From contig JACMIM010000720.1 in NCBI GenBank assembly GCA_014381165.1, forward strand, positions 1 to 9,026: a DNA stretch of 9,026 bases, in the 5' to 3' direction. This document shows positions 5,888 to 9,026 of the stretch, piece after piece (positions within the stretch are counted from its first letter, which is position 1; each line of letters begins with the position of its first letter). The position numbers and the translations under genes were made by a program. Origin of the DNA: Roseiflexaceae bacterium. GTDB lineage: Bacteria; Chloroflexota; Chloroflexia; Chloroflexales; Roseiflexaceae. The notes under the pieces are model-generated. The model was not told where the DNA came from and did not search any database. It saw only the letters and a program-made list of their open reading frames with translations.

Positions 5888-5904
5888 GGTGCAGATTCAG
5901 CACC
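5888..5904. terminator. Small hairpin between convergent genes
   Basis: GGTGC (5888-5892) and GCACC (5900-5904) form a 5-bp hairpin with a 7-nt loop, starting at the base after the stop codon of the exported-protein gene. No T run follows on either strand. It lies in the 49-bp gap between two convergent genes, where a bidirectional terminator would be expected, but the evidence is thin. Confidence 0.25.
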
Positions 5905-5936
5905 CTCGTAGCAGAACTGATGCTTTCTCCGAATAC

Positions 5937-6794
5937 CTACGTGCTTCTGTCAGCAGCCATTGGGAACTGCATTGCCATGAGTCGATCCCAGAAGCGATCA
6001 GACACGATGCGGCGCAGGTTTGTGTAAATGTGTGCGCTCATGCCTACTTTGTAGCGGGTGCGTGGGCGGCGCACAGTGGCGGCCTGGAGAATCACCTTTG
6101 CCACATCTTCGGCTTGGACGATCCCTGCGACATTGCGCCCGCTGAACATTTGTGTTGTTACGCGCGCGTGATTGGCCTTGAATGCGGCGTATGGACTTTG
6201 TGGCCCGGTATCTGGCATTGTTTCTGTGATCTTCTTATCGAACTGCGTGTAGACGCCAGTTGGCTGCACGAGCACCACATCCACACCGAACGACTCAACT
6301 TCGAAGCGCATGGCATCGTTGAAGGACTCGACCGCCCATTTACTCGCGTGGTATGCGCCAGCCCCCGGCGTGGTGAATGTGCCGCCGACAGAGCCGATAT
6401 TGATAATTCGGCCTGATCGCTTGCGGCGCATGCCTGGCAGAACCAGCTGGCTCATGCGCACGAGGCCAAACACATTTGTTTCGAACTGGCGGCGAATGTC
6501 GGCCATTGCGAGTTCCTCGACCGGGCCATTTACCCCAAAACCCGCATTATTGACCAGCAGATCGACCGCCCCATGTGTCGACTCGATCTGCTCGACGGCG
6601 GCGATCATCGATTGGTCGTCGGTCACGTCAAGTGGCAGTGTGTGAAGGCCGCTTGCGGCAAGCGCTGCGAGCGCTTCTGTCCTACGCGCTGTGGCATAGA
6701 CCGTCCAGCCGTGTTGTGCCAAGGTAGTAGCCGCCGCCGCGCCGATGCCGGACGAAGCACCAGTAATCAGCGCTGTTCTGATTGTCGTTGTCAT
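5937..6794 (-). CDS. Short-chain dehydrogenase/reductase family oxidoreductase
   Basis: A classical SDR of 285 residues: an NAD(P)(H)-dependent soluble oxidoreductase acting on an alcohol/carbonyl substrate that the sequence does not reveal. The Rossmann motif TGASSGIG is at 11-18. Arg37-Arg38 after the second strand favour NADPH over NADH. The adenine-binding D56-V57, the NNAG motif at 82-85 and the catalytic tetrad N107, S135, Y148, K152 (in GAYHASKWA) are all present. The C-terminal part (about 190-285) is the variable substrate region. The frame is open upstream to an ATG at 6884, but that extension runs through the operator and promoters. ATG 6794, preceded by AAGGGGGAG on the minus strand, is the proper start. 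It is divergent from a MerR-type regulator, which probably activates it. The product resembles generic SDR oxidoreductases used for stress or xenobiotic carbonyls; no specific name is justified. Confidence 0.93.
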   Translation of the reverse strand: MTTTIRTALITGASSGIGAAAATTLAQHGWTVYATARRTEALAALAASGLHTLPLDVTDDQSMIAAVEQIESTHGAVDLLVNNAGFGVNGPVEELAMADIRRQFETNVFGLVRMSQLVLPGMRRKRSGRIINIGSVGGTFTTPGAGAYHASKWAVESFNDAMRFEVESFGVDVVLVQPTGVYTQFDKKITETMPDTGPQSPYAAFKANHARVTTQMFSGRNVAGIVQAEDVAKVILQAATVRRPRTRYKVGMSAHIYTNLRRIVSDRFWDRLMAMQFPMAADRST

Positions 6795-6813
6795 TTCTCC
6801 CCCTTTTGAATAG

Positions 6814-6842
6814 TTGACGTGTTCGTCAGGTTGGAGTATAAA
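6814..6842 (+). promoter_or_regulatory. merR-gene promoter (plus strand)
   Basis: TTGACG (6814-6819), a 17-nt spacer and TATAAA (6837-6842) form a near-consensus sigma-70-type promoter. The predicted start is near 6849, inside the operator palindrome. A bound regulator would therefore cover the +1 region and repress its own gene. The -10 overlaps the -10 of the opposing promoter. Confidence 0.7.
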
Positions 6843-6866
6843 CCCTGGAGTATACTCCAGAGTCAA
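6835..6866 (-). promoter_or_regulatory. SDR-gene promoter with MerR-type long spacer (minus strand)
   Basis: Read on the minus strand, TTGACT (6866-6861) and TATACT (6840-6835) are separated by 20 nt instead of about 17. An over-long spacer of 19-20 bp filled by the operator palindrome is the hallmark of promoters that MerR-family proteins activate by untwisting DNA. The predicted start is near 6828, giving a leader of about 33 nt to the ATG at 6794. Confidence 0.75.
6842..6863. promoter_or_regulatory. MerR-family operator palindrome
   Basis: CTGGAGTATACTCCAG (6845-6860) is a perfect 16-bp palindrome. It extends to 22 bp (6842-6863) with one mismatched symmetric pair. It sits between the -35 and -10 of the SDR promoter and over the predicted start of the regulator gene. 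It is the only strong palindrome in this gap, so it is very probably the binding site of the adjacent regulator. Confidence 0.8.
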
Positions 6867-6876
6867 GGGGGATTTC

Positions 6877-7227
6877 ATGCGCATTCAGCAGCTCTCGGCC
6901 TGTACCGGTGCCACGATTGACACGCTGCGCTTTTATGAGAAAAAAGGCCTGATCACCGCCAGCCACTTTCGGCGCGGTGAAAATGGGTATCGCAGCTATA
7001 ACGATACGGCGATCGAGCGGGTGGAAATGATCAGGCGCGCCCAATCAGCCGGGTTCAGCCTTGCTGAGATAGCCGAGCTGTTCGATTTGTGGGACAGTGA
7101 GCGCTTGAGCGACGACCTGATTGTCGCGCATCTGCGTGAGAAGCAGCAGCAAATTGCGAGGAAGATCGCCGAGTTAGAGCAGATTCAGCAGTACCTTGCC
7201 GACAAAATCCAGCGGCTGCGCGGCTGA
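6877..7227 (+). CDS. MerR-family transcriptional regulator
   Basis: A 116-residue DNA-binding regulator. The N-terminal winged helix-turn-helix is typical: IQQLSACTGATIDTLRFYEKKGLI (helix-turn-helix at about 3-26), then GYRSYNDTAIERVEMIRRAQSAGFSLAEIAEL. The rest (about 75-113) is a charged, heptad-like helix (HLREKQQQIARKIAELEQIQQYL) expected to form the antiparallel dimer coiled coil. There is no added ligand-binding domain and only one cysteine, Cys9, which lies in the DNA-binding domain, so it is not a classical mercury, copper or zinc sensor; the inducer is unknown. The frame extends upstream to 6814 but crosses the promoter and operator. ATG 6877 with AAGGGGG five bases upstream is chosen. 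Expected to activate the divergent SDR gene and repress itself. Its last two codons and stop lie in a palindromic repeat. Confidence 0.93.
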   Translation: MRIQQLSACTGATIDTLRFYEKKGLITASHFRRGENGYRSYNDTAIERVEMIRRAQSAGFSLAEIAELFDLWDSERLSDDLIVAHLREKQQQIARKIAELEQIQQYLADKIQRLRG

Positions 7228-7325
7228 AGCCGCTGGCTGGGGTTACGAAGCCCGCCTACGCGGGCTACAACGCTGTTCAGCCGGCGTAGGCGGGCTTTGG
7301 CGTGCTAACCGGCGGCTTCAGCCGC
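7220..7325. repeat. GC-rich nested palindromic repeat, copy A
   Basis: Outer arms 7220-7236 and 7309-7325 are inverted copies (one mismatch in 17). GGTTA/TAACC (7241-7245/7306-7310) pair inside them. AAGCCCGCCTACGC (7248-7261) pairs perfectly with 7284-7297, continuing with four more pairs after one mismatch to a 12-nt loop. Read in reverse complement it matches copy B (8879-8978) at about 82 of the first 93 positions by hand count. It overlaps the 3' end of the merR-type gene and ends 18 bp before the kinase stop, so it separates two convergent genes and could act on both transcripts. No T run for classic termination was found. Confidence 0.85.
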
Positions 7326-7343
7326 CTGCGCGGGCTTGGTGGT

Positions 7344-8816
7344 TTATTTCTTTGGCTTGCTGCGAATCAGCAGGTCGTACAACTCGCGCTGGCGCTCGAT
7401 CGCGGCGCGGTAGATCTGGTAGCTATGGTGGTCGGGTTGGTAGGTTGCGCCCCGTGCGGCGGGTAGCGCGGCTAGGTCGGCGATCAGGCCGAGTGATTCG
7501 AGCGCAAGCAGCGCCGCGCCCCGGCTGGTGCTTTCTGGCTCGGCGGCGGCAGTGACCGGCAGGCCCAGCACATCGGCGCAGATTTGCATCCACAGCGGCG
7601 AGCGCAACAGCGCCCCGCCCGAGGCGATGATCATTGGCGGGGCCGCGCTGGGGTCGATCAGCGCCTGGGCGATCAGCGCAAAGCGGTAGCTGACCGCCTC
7701 CAGGCTAGCTCGCAGCAGTTCCAGCGGCGTGGTATTGAGCGTGAGGCCGGTAATGGTCGCTTTGGCGTCGCCGGCCCAGCCGGGGCTGCGCTCGCCGGCG
7801 AAAAATGGCAGCACCGTAAGGCCGTGACCATCGGGCGCAAGTGCCGCGAGCTGCTGCTGGGTGGCCTCGTCCAGCTCGATCTGCGCGGTTCTGCGCAGCC
7901 AGGCAACCACATTCCCGCCCTCGCTGGTGGCACCGCCAAGCAGCGCCCGCCGCGTATCCACGCGGTAGCACCATAGGCCGTGCGGTACGTGTTCCACCTG
8001 TTCGCGCACCACGCGCAGCGCCCCGGTGGTGCCGACGGTCAGGGCCAGCGTGCGGGAATCGACACAGCCGCTGCCAATATTGGCCGCTGCGCCATCGCCG
8101 ATCGCCGGGAACCACGGCACCGCCGCCAGTGCTGGCCAGCGCGTTTGAAACTCGCCGCGCAGCCCACGCAGTGGCTCGTTCGCGTCCACAAGTTGACCAA
8201 GCTGAACGTGAGCAACGCCCAGATGATCGAGCAGCGGTATGTCCCATGCAAGCGTGCGCCGGTCGAGCAAGCCGGTCCAGGAGGCCACCGAGGTCGAGAT
8301 GCGGCTTCTACCAAACAGGCGCTGCTCGACAAGTTCGCCGACCGTGGCAAAGCGGGCCGCTTTTGTGATCGCCGGATGGGTGCGACGCAGCCAGGCCAAA
8401 CGGGCCGGCCAATAGGAGGTGCGCAGCAGGCAGCCAGTGCGCTGGTGGGCGGCATGTTCGTCTAGCTCGGCTTGAAGCGTCGCGGCGTCCTGCGCGTTGC
8501 GCGTGTCGGAGTAGAGAATCAGCGGCGTCAGCGGCTGGCCAGCCTGATCCAGCGCAACGAAGTTCGAGACGAACGTATCGACGGCTACGGCAGCAATCGA
8601 AACGGCGTGGGTGGTGGCGAGCGCGAGCGTGGTGTCGATACACTGGAACGTAACGGCGAGCAGCGTTTCCACGTCGATCTGAGCGGTGCCATCCGCCGCA
8701 AGCTCAATCTGTAGCCGCGCGTGGGCAGCTACGCCCGCAACGGGACGCGCGGCTTGGTCGAACACCAGCACACGCACCGATGACGAGCCGATGTCGATGG
8801 TAAGAATGTGTGGCAT
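7344..8816 (-). CDS. FGGY-family carbohydrate kinase, gluconokinase-like
   Basis: FGGY kinases phosphorylate sugars or polyols with ATP in the cytoplasm, feeding the pentose phosphate or related pathways. The 490-residue product is full length for the family. The N-terminal DIGSSSVRV (8-16) is the first phosphate loop. The second actin-like domain has GDGAAANIGSGC (240-251), with Asp241 as the likely catalytic base, GTTGALR (262-268), and WCYR...LLGGA-x-SEGGN (282-302), a pattern I associate with gluconokinases. FFAGERSP (338-345) is followed by the family signature around ASGGALLRSPLWMQICADVLG (398-418), then a TSRGAALLAL segment. Gluconate is thus the best guess, with xylulose, glycerol or other substrates not excluded. 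Start ATG 8816 has only a weak Shine-Dalgarno (TAGG, about 10 nt away). No transporter or dehydrogenase partner lies beside it. It is flanked by two inverted copies of a palindromic repeat. Confidence 0.9.
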   Translation of the reverse strand: MPHILTIDIGSSSVRVLVFDQAARPVAGVAAHARLQIELAADGTAQIDVETLLAVTFQCIDTTLALATTHAVSIAAVAVDTFVSNFVALDQAGQPLTPLILYSDTRNAQDAATLQAELDEHAAHQRTGCLLRTSYWPARLAWLRRTHPAITKAARFATVGELVEQRLFGRSRISTSVASWTGLLDRRTLAWDIPLLDHLGVAHVQLGQLVDANEPLRGLRGEFQTRWPALAAVPWFPAIGDGAAANIGSGCVDSRTLALTVGTTGALRVVREQVEHVPHGLWCYRVDTRRALLGGATSEGGNVVAWLRRTAQIELDEATQQQLAALAPDGHGLTVLPFFAGERSPGWAGDAKATITGLTLNTTPLELLRASLEAVSYRFALIAQALIDPSAAPPMIIASGGALLRSPLWMQICADVLGLPVTAAAEPESTSRGAALLALESLGLIADLAALPAARGATYQPDHHSYQIYRAAIERQRELYDLLIRSKPKK

Positions 8817-8878
8817 AGTGTGTTGCCTACAAGAAATAGAAGGACGTAGTGTAGAACAATCCTACCATGCCCGCCCGT

Positions 8879-8978
8879 CGGCTGAAGCTGCGGGCTAGCA
8901 CGACGAAGCCCGCCTGCGCGGGCTGAACATCATTGCAGCCCGCGCAGGCGGGCTTCGTAACCCCAGCCAGCTGCGCGG
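8879..8978. repeat. GC-rich nested palindromic repeat, copy B
   Basis: The central stem is perfect: 8903-8925 pairs with 8936-8958 over 23 bp around a 10-nt loop. It contains the AAGCCCGCC core seen in copy A. The outer arms (CGGCTGAAGCTGCGGG on the left, CCAGCCAGCTGCGCGG on the right) have decayed and no longer pair well. It lies in inverse orientation to copy A, 62 bp upstream of the kinase start and 16 bp after the stop of the gene entering from the right edge. Compensating changes (TACGC in A, TGCGC in B, each matched in the opposite arm) suggest that the stem itself is kept. Confidence 0.85.
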
Positions 8979-8994
8979 ATGCCTATAACGCCTG

Positions 8995-9026
8995 TTAGAA
9001 CAAGTTCAGCTGTTCGCCCTGCTCGC
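8995..9026 (-). CDS. 3' end of a minus-strand gene ending in QLNLF (partial)
   Basis: On the minus strand the last 32 bases read, in one frame, EQGEQLNLF followed by a TAA stop (8997-8995). Only nine residues are visible. The ending QLNLF matches the pattern of the beta-sliding-clamp-binding motif, whose consensus is QL(S/D)LF and which often forms the very C-terminus of clamp-bound DNA polymerases (for example Pol IV) and mismatch repair proteins. The position, next to a repeat, fits a gene end. Nine residues can arise by chance, so the gene itself and its identity remain tentative. Confidence 0.4.
   Translation of the reverse strand, partial: EQGEQLNLF

Noticed and set aside
5889..6416. 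Plus-strand frame of 175 codons opposite the SDR gene.
   Set aside because: Antisense of an SDR with intact Rossmann and catalytic motifs; no family features in the antisense product.
7220..7325. Reading the nested palindrome as a CRISPR repeat or a tRNA.
   Set aside because: No regularly spaced repeat units and no cloverleaf with tRNA invariant bases; it is one palindrome present in two inverted copies.
7705..8247. Several long frames on both strands across the kinase gene, including 180 codons on minus in another frame.
   Set aside because: Compositional shadows of a GC-rich, motif-complete FGGY kinase; they are Arg/Ala-rich and lack start signals.
8817..8878. Promoter for the kinase on the minus strand (TTGTTC and TACACT-like words).
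   Set aside because: No pair of -35/-10 words has acceptable spacing; a promoter may lie further upstream, but the sequence does not show one clearly.

Overview
The window looks like chromosomal DNA of a GC-rich bacterium (roughly 60% G+C by eye). The order rpsB-tsf-pyrH-frr-uppS-cdsA, the short EF-Ts and the GC-rich nested palindromic repeats suggest a filamentous member of the Chloroflexota (class Chloroflexia). This assignment is an inference from gene content and has not been searched.

Positions 1-4601 hold a plus-strand housekeeping cluster: the 3' part of rpsB (ribosomal protein S2), tsf (EF-Ts), pyrH (UMP kinase), frr (ribosome recycling factor), uppS (undecaprenyl/polyprenyl diphosphate synthase) and cdsA (CDP-diacylglycerol synthase). 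It links translation (S2, EF-Ts, RRF), pyrimidine nucleotide supply (UMP kinase) and envelope lipid precursors (UppS, CdsA). The gaps between these genes are not plain spacers. The rpsB-tsf gap holds two potential RNA structures, the tsf-pyrH gap is almost entirely one long hairpin built of 7-nt repeats, the pyrH-frr gap has a plausible promoter, and the frr-uppS gap has another 7-nt tandem repeat.

Positions 4602-4978 (377 bp, no convincing gene) contain a 159-bp MITE-like element with 16-nt terminal inverted repeats, then a rho-independent terminator that probably ends the operon, then a possible extended -10 promoter. Positions 4979-5887 encode an exported protein with a lytic-transglycosylase/lysozyme-like motif layout.

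Positions 5937-7227 are a divergent regulatory pair: an SDR-family oxidoreductase (minus) and a small MerR-family regulator (plus). Their shared 82-bp spacer contains a near-perfect operator palindrome, two face-to-face promoters with overlapping -10 elements, and the over-long spacer typical of MerR-activated promoters.

Positions 7344-8816 (minus) encode an FGGY-family sugar kinase, most like gluconokinase. It is bracketed by two inverted copies of one GC-rich palindromic element (7220-7325 and 8879-8978). The left copy supplies the merR stop codon. At the right edge, 8995-9026 on the minus strand reads as the last nine residues of another gene ending in QLNLF, which resembles a beta-sliding-clamp-binding motif.

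No tRNA, rRNA, CRISPR array, transposase gene or obvious defence or biosynthetic system was seen. The interest lies in the repeat structures and the regulatory architecture.
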